From: Chlorokybus atmophyticus
Taxonomy: Eukaryota > Streptophyta > Chlorokybophyceae > Chlorokybales > Chlorokybaceae
Assembly: GCA_009103225.1 (NCBI GenBank)
Contig: RHPI01003753.1
Location: forward strand, 148,610 to 212,609
Length of the DNA: 64,000 bases
Direction: 5' to 3'
The notes beneath the pieces were generated by a model. That model saw nothing but the letters and a program-made list of their open reading frames with translations. It was not told the DNA's origin and did no database searches. The translations under genes and the position numbers were made by a program. Position 1 is the first letter of the stretch; every line of letters begins with the position of its first letter. Positions 36,017 through 49,908 of this stretch are shown here, piece by piece.

Positions 36017-37169
36017 GCTGTGCTATCTTAGCGTTATGATACATACAGCGTGTTCTGAGTAAGCAATAAACGTTGAGCAGTAATGGTATCTACCGATGTG
36101 GCAAAGCAAAGCATGCCTGTCGGCTACTAGCCTTGTTTGCTACCTGTGCCGTGTCAGTTGCAGCCAATAGCCCATGTGGCCTCGAAGTGTTGTGTCCTAT
36201 TCCTGCCACATCCATGTCGGTGTGGTGGCTGTGGTGGTATAGTACTGTGCTTGCTGTTGACTGGGTTTTGGTTTGTTGTGTTGGCTGTATAAGCTGTTGT
36301 AGACTGATTGTTGAGATTGTATACAGCCACGATTATGTGAATACTATCCAGTTTGCCGGTTTGATTGGTATCACAATCTCGAAACGATCTTGTGACAATG
36401 GGCAATTGAATGCATACCAACAATGGCGCACGCATATTTGCACCAGGCTGAGCATATAAGCTGATATGTACAGCAAATGCAAGACATGTTCATTGACAGT
36501 AGCGAATTCACAACGCTGTGAAGGTAGGAGCATATTAGGGCTATATGCTGTCGCTAAGTGCATGCAAGTGAGGTGGAGGGTGGGGCAGTCGTACAGTGGG
36601 CTGTTGTCAGGGTGGAGGTTGATGAGGTGCAAACTGAGTAGGAAACAGGTCACATCAAGCAGGCAGGTAGGGCGAAGTGGTAGGTGGCCATGTGTACATA
36701 CTGCGGGGAATATATATGATGTACAGCATGTGAAGCTTGCTGGCTAGGTTTGGGTGTGCAAGTAAGCTGTGCCACACATGATTGGGCATGTCTGGCACAG
36801 CGTATTTGATAGATGTAAGCCACATGGTTACAAACTGAATTATAATATCCTGAGCCAGTGAAGGTACATCCTTAAACTATCGCGTAGTTTCTCACTGCCA
36901 GTGCGTGCTAACAAACACCCAGAGCAGCGCTAGTGCCTGGGCAGCACATGAGATGCCAGAAGAATGCACTCAACCCATGGGATGAAAAGACAAGTAGCCA
37001 CAAAGACGGTGTTGTGTGAGCATGTGCAGCTCAGCATGTTAGACAAGGAAATGGGGACACGGGCTGGTGGAGACTTGGACCTTTTCTTAGCCATTGTAAT
37101 TACTACGGATATACAGCGCCACAGTTGATATCACACTGAAGTCAGTACGATCGTAACACAGTTGGTCCT
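36017..37169. other. Intergenic between convergent accC and UBA5
   Basis: AATAAA occurs about 50 bases past the accC stop. No other gene, repeat or RNA recognised. Confidence 0.6.
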
Positions 37170-39995
<2,826 letters not shown>

Positions 39996-40055
39996 GGCGA
40001 CAACCACGACAACAACTACGAGCAGGTGCGCAAGCATAAGCGCAGCAAAACCCTA
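39996..40055. promoter_or_regulatory. 60-bp bidirectional start region UBA5 / GatC
   Basis: Only 60 bp separate the two start codons (18 bp if UBA5 starts at 40037). The interval includes ACCACGACAACAACTACGAG and AAAACCCTAA, an exact core of the plant telo-box. Both transcripts must start within or near this interval or overlap the opposite coding region. Confidence 0.5.
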
Positions 40056-41004
40056 ATGGCGGCGACGGTGGTGGCGGCGTTGGGGTTGTCGTGCAGGTCG
40101 TCAGAAGATGAGTCGTCGTCAGGGCGAACTTCAGCATGGCCTGCCAGGCCTGGCCGGCCATGTCGACGGGTCGTCTGCCCGGTAAGGGCGTCAGGCAGCT
40201 CAGCAGCAGCAGCGAGTCAGCTGCCGCCACCTGACGTGAGGAAGCTAGCGAGCCTGTCCAGGCTGCATGTGAGCGAGGAAGAGGCAGAGGAGCTCGGCCC
40301 TCAGATTGCCGGCGTTGTGGCCTGGTTTGGGCAGCTTCAAGCCATTGACGTTGAAGGCGTGCCCCCGGCCACGCGTGCAGGTGAGAAGCCGAAGTGCTAG
40401 TGAGTGATTACTTCACAATGGACGTGGACATAGTTCTTTTTATATTTAGCGGTGCTTGAAGGCAGTCCGAGTCTATACAGACTACGTGGTAGATGACATA
40501 CAGCTTGCTTATCAGTAAGCATCCCACAGCCTCAGCAGCAATCGTTGGTGTACTTAGTGGTTACAAGACTCCAACTTACATCAAGCATGTGATAATGTAA
40601 GCATGCTATCTGTTACTGTGCAGGCGACGGGTATGAAGCAGAGACTGGCCCAAATGTACTTCGGGAAGATAAGCCAGTTGCGTTTGACAACAGGTGCGAT
40701 CTGCGGTGCGGTCACTTAGCACGTGCATGTATGCATGCGTTTGATTGTCGCTCACAATCGGTCAGGCAACCTTGCACAGCATGTTTCACGTGCATGCTTT
40801 TCATCTTGTAAACCTGTACCAAAGCGAGAAGCAGTGTTCCTGTGCAAGGCAATGCGCCTTGCACAATCTAGAGGATGCAGTCAAAGAAGGTGACCATCTT
40901 GACTGCTATGTCTATGTTGCGACAGGGAGGCAATGCTGTCGGCTGTTCCCGACATGGAGGGGCCTTACATACGCGTGCCGCAAATCTTAGCTACAGAAGA
41001 ATGA
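40056..41004 (+). CDS. GATC: Glutamyl-tRNA(Gln) amidotransferase subunit C
   Basis: It is the small stabilising subunit of GatCAB, which converts Glu-tRNA(Gln) to Gln-tRNA(Gln) in plastids and mitochondria. Exons: 40056-40380, 40624-40693, 40926-41004; 157 aa. The N-terminal 55 residues are Ser/Arg/Ala-rich, a likely organelle presequence. The GatC core follows: DVRKLASLSRLHVSEEEAEE, AWFGQLQAIDVEGVPPAT, then VLREDKPVAFDNREAMLSAV and the conserved end GPYIRVPQIL. The last two exons are too short to be seen as independent frames. A dual plastid/mitochondrial location is typical for plant GatC; here it is inference. Confidence 0.93.
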
Positions 41005-42167
41005 CATGGTTGCGCTTCACTTCTGCTGCCACACAGCGGTGTGACTGCCTGCGCAAGCTGTCCCACCATCACATTGTTACCGACATTGCTGAAGGTCAAT
41101 CTGAAGTTGACACGCCATTGGACTGCTTGCAACTGCAGCGCACGTCCAGTTGAGAGGCTGTGCTGACAGATGACAATGAGCACAGTGCCATGGTCATGGA
41201 GTGTGTTTCCATGATGGCTGATGTGACTGCACCTGCCAGCGCACCACCAAGGCTTGAATCCCAGCTGCTGGGTTCATATTGACTGGACGGTGCACTTTAA
41301 GTGGCTTGAGGCATGTTCAATGTCACATTACTTTGCTTGCTGTGCGTGTATAGCACAAGCTGCGAACCAGGTGGTCGTGCATCGGTTGTGTAGACGATGT
41401 TGCTTCCTTTCATTGCACTGACCAAGCACCTTTTGCTGAGAGTCTATCTCAGCAGCAGGTGTACACAAGATGCAAGAGGCAGTTCGTGTGTGCCACTCAG
41501 CTCTTCGTGCTATGCTATTGCCAAGTAGCACTCGGTTTGTGTAAGCGTCGCATGCATTCGGTGCTGACGGTGCTGTCAGACTTTATATTGCTCATCAAGA
41601 TTTAACCCACGACAGCAGGCTGGCGTGAGACGCAGCAATAGCAGCCTGTGTCCTCCATCTGCACAGCAGCGGCGCATCATGAAAGCGGGTGCAGAATAAG
41701 ATTTCATAACACACTTCGCGAACACATAGTGGCAGCAATGCAAGTTTGCATACCCACTGCGGAATTGCTACAGGCATATGCGCAAAAGTTACCAGTTAAC
41801 ACATGATGCATGCATGTGTTAACTGACGGGGTAAGGGCAGTAGCGAAGCTAGCTACCTAGGTTGTATAGGCAGCCTGGTGGTGAAATAGGTTGCTGCCAT
41901 GTTGGAGTGCTTGTGCTGGCGTATTTGCATGGCCAGTGCAATGGTGAGTCACATGCACAGCATTGCATATTTTCTACATTATACATGTGCCATACATGCG
42001 CTTCATGTACACTTTGACATTGAATCAACATGGTGGCTATGTGGTGGCCGTCACCCACTGGGTGTGAGCAAAAGTAGTGTGTCGACATGTATTGCAACAC
42101 TCTGCGTTCGCACCCCAGCCGACACTTCCTATGTACACCGTCTACGCTCACACTCCGCGGAGCAGCA
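41005..42167. other. Intergenic, no gene seen
   Basis: Contains a perfect palindromic hairpin at 41794-41824 (12-bp arms, loop ATGCATG) and no recognisable coding sequence. The last 150 bp lead into the TPR gene. Confidence 0.55.
41794..41824. repeat. Perfect 12-bp hairpin
   Basis: Arms AGTTAACACATG and CATGTGTTAACT, loop of 7 bases (ATGCATG). Confidence 0.85.
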
Positions 42168-44924
42168 ATGGCGGCGGCGGTGGCGGCGACGGCGTTGTGG
42201 TCGGCTTCTCCGTCGCTGCCTCAGTCGCCAGCTGCAGCGCCACCTCGCCGCCCTAACGCCGCTCCCCTCCGCATCGTGTGCGCCGACAACAACCGCGGAT
42301 TTCGCAAGCGCAGGGTGAGCAGCATGCAAGCATGCTCCTCCTTGGCCTGGGTCTGGGGTAGCCTGGCACATTGCAATGGTTGAGTGCTTTGAGCTGTAGG
42401 AAAGGGTTCGGAAGAAGCCGGAGAGGCGGGAAGAGCAAACGTTTGCCGAGGACTTTGTGGTGGCTCCACCAAGGGGCGACGAACGAGACCAAGACGACGG
42501 CGGCGGTAGTGGCGTGGGTGACGAGTTTGAGCAGCGACTGTCGGCGTTTCGCCAGTCTGTTCCGCAAGGTAACTCAACCAAAAAGCAAAATCCAAAGAAC
42601 AGCACCTATGTTTTCGTTTGCACAGTCGCATGCTGCATTGTGAACAACAGTGTTTTGTCATGTACCCGATTTGGGATTCAACCATGTCAGCCATTTACAA
42701 CAATATATGTACAACAGTTCGTCTTGTGAGGCCAGGTCTTGGACACTGCAGTTGCGCGATATAAGAGGGGGGGAAGGGGAGGCCCAGGGGAACGGGGTTG
42801 CATGCGTTTCTCATCAGTGGTCATGTTTGATGGTGTCACCTGGACGCATGGATTGGATTGGGACTGCATGCAGCTTGCGTCATGTGTGAATATTGCAATG
42901 CAGCTCGTGAGAGTTGTTAAGATTCTGAGTAATTGCTTTGATGAGTGGTGTGGTGACTGTGATTATGACTAACTTATGCACACAGTCACAGTCATGACCA
43001 CAAAGCTTGTATTCTGTGTTAGATTCGTTAGCAGCACAAGGAACACAAATAAACCTTTTTGGCCATACACAGCCACTACATCCAGGGGCCCCTCGGCGCC
43101 AACCTCAAGCCCCTTCACTGGCGGCATTAACTACGACGCTCCCGCCAACACCAACAATGATGACACCAACAAGAAGCCTTTCGGGTGGTTGTTGCCTTCC
43201 GGGGCCGCGGGTGTGGCGGCATTGTTCGTGGCCGTGTCCACGTTTGATGGCTGGGGGGGGCTGTTTGCGGGTGGGGGAGACGCGGATGTGGAATCCGCTG
43301 CGCAAGCGCAGCTCTCACAGGAACAGAAAGACTACTATACAAAGGAGATTGCTGGATTTGAAGCGCTCGTGAAGGAGGACCCCAGCAATTCCCAAGCGAT
43401 AGAGGTCAGCTCCATCACGCATGCTGTCGTTACATCCTTGTGCTGTAATTGACCAGTAAGTGTGTTCATGTGTACATGTGCAACCTGACTAGCTGTGTAC
43501 GGTGGGTAATTGCGCAGTGTACATATATGCGTGTACTCACACTGCCTGCAACCCAAATACGCACTGTAGCACACAGGCGCACATGAATGCATGCACACAC
43601 ATGCACGCGCTCGCATCTATATGTGTACACTTCTATATCAACAGCACAACGAAGTTAGGCTTGTTACTGAAACCCAAGTGTCAATGTATAAGAGGAATAG
43701 CACGACAGACCTCCCATTGAACTGAACGCATGTCCACCATTGCCTTGCATGAGGACATGACACGGAACATGTTCGCAGTCATGCCGGCAGTGTGGATGAC
43801 CGTGGTCTCCATCCTCACTGGTTTGTCTATCAAAACAGGCTTTAGCAGTCAATTTGGCCGAGTTGGGCGATTATCCTGCGGCAGCCATGCAGCTTGAGAA
43901 GTTGACGGCCGCAAAGCCCAACGACATCGACGCGCTGCGCTTACTCGGCGAGGTGGGGAATCCCAATATCGATTGCTCTGATCTCACAGTGTGATACTGC
44001 CACACTGTACCACAGAGCCCAGCAAACATTGGTGTCTTGGTTCCCAGGTGCGCATTCAGGAAGGTGAGTACCCAAAAGCTGTCACGGCTTTACGAGCCGC
44101 GCTCAAAGCAAGTGGAGGCGTTCCAAGCATTGAGGTGCTGAGGCTGCTATCAGAGGCACTCATAAGCGATGGTAAACCAGGAGAGGTGCGTGGCATTCTG
44201 CAAGGTTGTCAGTTGCATGACTTGTCCATGCTACTGTGGCACTGTTGGGTTGGATGCGCAACATGCAAAAGAGTGTCACTCTCATCTACATGCCATTGTT
44301 ATCGGGACAGGCTGTTGACGTGTTGGAGGGTGTAAGGATAGCGCTCAGCAGTGCAAAGGCTGCATCAGACGCGCCACCCAACACACCTGATCCCGTGCAG
44401 GTATATGATGCATGTATTAGCAAGGAAGCGTCTGCAATGGTTATGTTGGGTTATGAAAACATATGATGGTCATACAAAGTCTAATACGTGTAAGCTGTGC
44501 TATGTACACTTATGGCACAGCATGGTATTATGTGCACTACTTTGTGATCCTATAAGCACGCATGCGCGCACATATGCACGCACAGTTGCATGCTGTTGCT
44601 ATGCATTCGTAGATATACGTGTACACACTTTGTGCTTTCAATTTCTGTTAATGCACATATGGCTTCCAACAGGTGAGTCTGCTACTTGGCAAGGCGTACG
44701 CGGCGTGGTCAAAGCCGGCGGAGGCCGCGCGCGCGTATGACGCACTCATCGACGCGAACCCAACGGACTTCCGAGGCTACCTCGCGCGCGCGGTGCTGGA
44801 GCGCCAGCAGGGCCGCAAGGGCGAGGCCGAGAAGGACTTTGTCGCCGCCCGACTACGCGCCCCCAACCCCGGCGCCAAAGCTATCGTGGACAGGGTCGCC
44901 GCCAGGAACGGGGCTGCTATCTAG
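42168..44924 (+). CDS. TPR protein with plastid-type N-terminus
   Basis: Exons: 42168-42314, 42400-42568, 42731-42796, 43073-43404, 43839-43952, 44048-44185, 44311-44400, 44673-44924; 435 aa, all in phase (exon 3 could be skipped without changing frame). The N-terminus (MAAAVAATALWSASPSLPQS) looks like a transit peptide. A charged linker follows, then one hydrophobic helix (PSGAAGVAALFVAVSTFDGW). The C-terminal half has TPR-like helix pairs: AVNLAELGDYPAAAMQLEKL, VRIQEGEYPKAVTALRAALK, LLLGKAYAAWSKPAEAARAY and FRGYLARAVLERQQGRKGEA. This layout recalls the plant 'chloroplast lumen common family' TPR proteins of unknown role; that link is tentative. The final exon is markedly GC-rich. Confidence 0.8.
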
Positions 44925-45669
44925 GGGCAGCTCAGCTGCTGTCAGTTTTGAGATAGTCTGTGATAGTCAACTGGAGTTGTTAGTGGTAGCGGCGGCATGA
45001 CGGTTGTGGACATTGCCCACTTGAGAGTGGCACAAGTGGCACAAGCCAGTGTATGTAAGTGTGCTGCATGACACGCGGCTGTCCCTCGTTTTGCATACAG
45101 TTCATATTGCGCACATAATGTGATGGTTATGCCGGTGGCTTGCATTATTGATGATTGGAGCCCTTACTACCTGATGTGCACGAGACGTCTCACCTGCATG
45201 ACTTGCCTTCTGGTTTGCAGCTGTGTGTACAGTTGACGTACAAAACATCAGTGCAACGTGCTGTCCAATGTACTATTGTACTATTGTTCACAGAATATTG
45301 TGACGCACAGTCCGTGAGTAATGTGAGCTCATCTGCAGCCTGATTCCCAGCATATTCACAAGTCCTTGATTCCGGCATGGATGGCTTTTGTGTACACAAG
45401 ATGCCACGGGGATGTCATGCATGCATGTGCCTGTGTTGCTCGAGGGTCCCTGTCAGGGCTCACGGAGTGTCTGTGCCAGCATGCAATTCCTCATCATAAT
45501 CAACTGTCTCTTGAAAATACTTTCGCTCTCCCGTGCAAATGCACTGCCTTCACAGGCGCTCTGGGAGAGTGTCTGGGAGACTGACGTGGAGTTGGATGTG
45601 CAGGTGGCTGTTGTGGGTAAAGTCACGCACAGTGTCGTACATAACATCGTGCAGCCGGCGGCGGCGGCG
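44925..45669. other. Intergenic, no gene seen
   Basis: 3' flank of the TPR gene and upstream region of the DUF99 gene. The DUF99 reading frame stays open upstream to about 45388 without another convincing start. Confidence 0.5.
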
Positions 45670-47076
45670 GCGATGCCTTTTGGTTCGCCAACATCACCAT
45701 TCCGCTGGGCGCCGCTGCTGTCCTGCTGCTTGCGGCTGCTGGTCAGGCCTGTGAGCGGCGGCGCCGCTGCTGTTGAGGGTAGAAGGCGGCAGCTGGGCCT
45801 GGACATACACAGCAGGAGGAGAAGGAAGAGGAGCATGGATACACAGCAAGCCACCCTGGCCATGCGCTCCTCCTCCTCCGCCCCCCTGCCAGGACCCCAC
45901 GTGCTTGGCCTGGACGATGGGCCCTGCCGCCGGGGGCAGACGGGCCCTGTGCCTGTCGTCGGCGTCGTCATGGAGGGTGCCAAGGTGGGCTACCCCTGTG
46001 TTGAGGAGACCGTTGACTTGCCTTTGGCACCCATGCAACTGCCACCCATGCAACTGATGTGCACGCCAGACGGCAATTGTGTCTACATGGGTGTTAATGT
46101 GTGCGTGTATGCGTGTATGTGTTGCATGTGCGTACGTGTTTGTGGTTGTGTGCGTGTGGTACTGATAGGACCAAGGGAATATCAATAAGAAGTTCGTACC
46201 TGGGTTGACATTGCGTGCATGCAATGCCAAAGGCCGAGCGTAAAAGATGTTTGTGGTGCTGAGGCTGTCACACATGCACACGCATATGACGCTGCGTCGT
46301 GTGTGTTGCGTACTGTACGCAGCACAAGTGGCCGGTTGCTGCTACGTTTGCTTCATGAGTATGTGTGCGTGACACAGCACAGCACATGGAGTACGTAGCT
46401 CGCACAGAGTTCCCTTTTGACGGTGCCAACGCCACAGAATTTCTATCCTCTTGGATCACGAGCCTGAGACTGTACCCTTCTCTTCAGGCAGGTTGATACA
46501 CCCTTTTGTTCAAATGTATGGTTTTAGAGAGCACTACACTCTAACAACTGAGTAACAACATGGCAGGCTGTTGTCATTGGAGGCGTGACCATTGCTGGGC
46601 TGGGCCTCATTGACATAGTGCAGGTGAGGCTGCAATCAGTGTTGTACATTACAAGGTTGGGAAGCTGCTTAATGAGTGGTGATGCGATCTGCCCAATCTC
46701 TTGACAGCTGGCATCATCAACAAAGCTTCCCGTGCTAGCCGTATCAAGACGCGACCCGGCAAATCATCGACTGGAACCCGCGCTGATCAAAGCCGGCCTC
46801 ATTGACAGGCTGCCTATATTATCAGCATTGCCGCAGCGGTTTGAGGCTCTTCCAGGCAAGTGCGAAAAGGTCGTTGGTTGTATTGCAATTATTGAATGTG
46901 TGGATACTTGACATGTGTCTGTAGGGTTGTATTGCCAATGCGCGGGGTGTGATGAAGCCAAGGCGCGCGCTCTGCTGGCGGCGTGCACGCTCAAGTCCAA
47001 CATGCCGGAGCCTTTGCGGGCGGCGCACATGATCGCGAGCGCTTTTGTCTTGGGAGAATCGCATGGGCGAGTGTGA
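45670..47076 (+). CDS. DUF99 (UPF0215, endonuclease V-like fold) protein
   Basis: Exons: 45670-45984, 46383-46487, 46567-46623, 46708-46855, 46925-47076; 258 aa. The product matches the DUF99 family, known chiefly from archaea: HVLGLDDGPC, VPVVGVVMEGAK, MEYVARTEFPFDGANATEFL, AVVIGGVTIAGLGLIDIVQL, KLPVLAVSRRDPANHRLEPA, LYCQCAGCDEAKARALLAAC and NMPEPLRAAHMIASAFVLGE ending SHGRV. The first about 70 residues are an Arg/Ser-rich extension with no family match, perhaps organelle targeting. Two introns need GC donors: CAG|GCAGGT after 46487 and CAG|GCAAGT after 46855; protein alignment and phase leave no GT alternative that I can see. Biochemical function is unknown; similarity to endonuclease V suggests a nucleic-acid role. 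Confidence 0.85.
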
Positions 47077-48280
47077 CACGCCCATGTGAGGCTTTTTGTG
47101 GGTACATGTCGTCAAGAGCTCGCATTCATACACGGCACCCAAGTCAACCACTAAACCCAAGTATCGGTTGGTGTCGGTAAGCATGTATCAACATTCTAGT
47201 AGCAAGCAGGTAGATAGTTGACATGTTTTGCCGCGTGCACGTGCCATTCACAACACTAACACAATTGACACGTCAAAACAAGCATGTTGCTATGTTCTGC
47301 ACATGACCGTCATTGATACAAACAAGGGTAAGGCCCTTATTTGTTCGCTAGCTAGGTGACCTGGTCAACATGCATAGGAACTACAAATCCAACAATCAAG
47401 CCCGCGGCATGTGCGTGCGACCCAAACCGTGCAAGGCACAAACTTGCCATGGTCAATAACCACTGCAAACTCGTACGCATAGACAGAGAAGCTATACCCC
47501 CTGCCTTACATAACTACTTGCTGTCTTTCGCTGTTCTGCTTATTAGTAGCCATAGCTACTTTGTAAGATCTGAGGTGTGGAGTTGGTCGATGAGCATGTC
47601 TCACAACTCAGAGACATATGTACGACTCAAATCATTGCTGCCAACAACCGATTCAAGCGAAGCTTATGTAACAGGCCTGTACAACCACTCCCCGCAAACA
47701 GTCAACCTTATGCACATGCATTCTGCTTCATTGCCGGAGTCCACTACATGTGCCGCCAAATGCTTGCAGATAGCCTGGTGACCTGTACACATGTACACAA
47801 GTCCAAAGAACTACTGTGTGCCGAATATGAAACGACGTTGGCTTGCATGGGAAAGCGTGCATACGAGCGAGGATACTCGACAGCATAGTGATGCATGTGT
47901 ACTAGATACTCAGCTACACATGCGCGCGCGCTATGCCGCATGGGTGTACGGAAGTATTCGGAAGTAAAGAATGGATTGCAGTGCTGGGTTCATTACACCA
48001 CCGTGCAATCATGTGTACAAAAGAACATTGTCTTACATCTAGCATCAAATGCTGTAGCTGGTTTCTCAATCTGCGCGCATACACGGTAACTCCACACCAT
48101 GGTTTCGCGTATCACAATGTGTATCATTTACCATTGGAAGAATACTAACAAACTACTAACAAACTAAAATAGCACTTGACTAAAGACAGCTTCTGACAAA
48201 CTGCACTCAACTAAGGACACTTCTGCTAATTTGTACATCAATGTGGTCACAACAAACAATGGCATCTAAGCACAACCACA
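47077..48280. other. Intergenic, no gene seen
   Basis: 3' flanks of two convergent genes. Only short frames; no repeat or RNA gene recognised. Confidence 0.55.
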
Positions 48281-49908
48281 CTACGCCACGGAGGTCACAT
48301 TGGCAAAAACGGCCATGATCAGCTGCACACATAACCAGATGGATTAGGGTTGATGTCATATTGGCATCCAGCAGGCAACCCAAGGTAACCTTCAAGACCA
48401 GCATCAAGACCAACAACACATAACAATTGTTGGTGTTGGTGGCAACTGACCTGTATGATTGTACTGCGCGTGGTGTCCATAAACGGCACCAAGTCATTGA
48501 TGAAATACGCCAATCGCGTCACCGCGAGGGGCAACAACACCGCACGCGCCTTGCTGGAGGTTGTGAGTCGTTGTGTATATGCACATATGAGGAAAAGAAT
48601 ACATGTTGCAGTGTTTATTGGTACCTGAAGAAGTGCGCAACCTCAGTAAAGGCCTCATGACGCAAATTGTCTTGCTCCTCCCACGACAGACCCGCGTGCT
48701 TCTTCACAAACGCACTCACGGGCTTGCACGCGTGGAACAAAAACACTGCCATCGTGTACCCGTCCACCGCCTGTGCATGCATGGGTGCAATGAGGCACGC
48801 AACTCAGCCATGGCATGCATGGCGGAAACTTTTCTCTCACTCGGATTAACTCAACATCACTGTCCGAACGCAATTGCTAGATGCACATGTACCAATGTGC
48901 ATGTGTAAGCAGACATGCAGACATACATGTGCATACTTGTAAGAGTACACAAGTGCATGATTTGCTATGAATTCAACCATGCCTGTATGCACACGTTTCC
49001 ATAGATGCTCGTGTCCATAGTCTGTACGCCCACATGCTCGTATAATCAAAGACCACTACACGTATAGCTGTCTGCGGGCAGGTGTGTCGGTGCACGCGCG
49101 CAGGTGCATTCACAAACATCAAGTGTATGCGCCTGTGCGTGCACACGCAGTAACTCGTCCACATGCATCGATGCATATCCTCTCAAGCACATAAAAAAGG
49201 CTTTATAGTTGTACATGCATGCATAGACAAGCATTTATACAGTAATAAATGAAAAAACTCAACTTGTGGCTGCGACCATGATTACGCGGGCATGTGCATG
49301 TGGCTCGTTGAATAGTACTGTGCATGTACATTGCAGCTGTGCAGTCGCTGCTTACCCCAAGCAGTTCGGTAAGTTTCCACCAGTCGATAGCGCGGGATTT
49401 GGCGGCGACGACGAAGACGCCATGCAGAGTGCGCACTGCGTTGACGCTCGCCAGCAAGAAGAATGCCAAACCCAGCTGCCTCATGGCTTTTATCAGCGCG
49501 TTCAGCGCATCCAAGTTGCGGTCAGAAAGCTGCGAATCAAACCAGACAGCATGTCTGCATGTGTACGCATGAAAGAGTGGGCAATCCTGTGTGCTCACTG
49601 CCACATGCCTGTGCTGGGGCGTGGGTTGGGGTGTTGGGAAATCGTGAGGCGGCGGCAGAGGTGGAGGGCTTCAGAGCTTCCTCGTCGTTGTCGTCGCTAT
49701 CGTGCATGTGGGCGGGCGTGACGGCGGCGGTCTGCGCGTAGACGTGCCATGAACGCCGCCCTCGCCCTCGCCTCATGGCCTGAGCCCTGAGCACTTCTCT
49801 CCTCCTTAGCTGAGCAACAGGACCGCAGACAAACTGGGACGACAGGCTGGCAGCGACCTGGCCTGTACTAAGGAGAGCAACAGGGGCAGTAACGACGGCC
49901 GCAGCCAT
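48281..49908 (-). CDS. Unrecognised 254-aa membrane protein, plastid-type N-terminus
   Basis: No family recognised. Exons on the minus strand: 49908-49609, 49529-49356, 48770-48625, 48553-48451, 48322-48281; phases agree throughout. Exon 1 needs a GC donor (CAG|GCATGT). The first 100 residues (MAAAVVTAPVALLSTGQVAA, then Arg-rich, then acidic) look like a transit peptide and linker. The rest has several hydrophobic helices: AMRQLGLAFFLLASVNAVRT, GYTMAVFLFHACKPVSAFVK, AVLLPLAVTRLAYFINDLVP and IIQLIMAVFANVTSVA at the very C-terminus. A soluble stretch (HAGLSWEEQDNLRHEAFTEV) separates the second and third. Probably a thylakoid or envelope protein; location is inferred only from the N-terminus. 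Confidence 0.6.

Noticed and set aside
45694-46281. 195-codon minus-strand frame opposite the DUF99 gene
   Set aside because: Antisense shadow of DUF99 exon 1 and intron 1.
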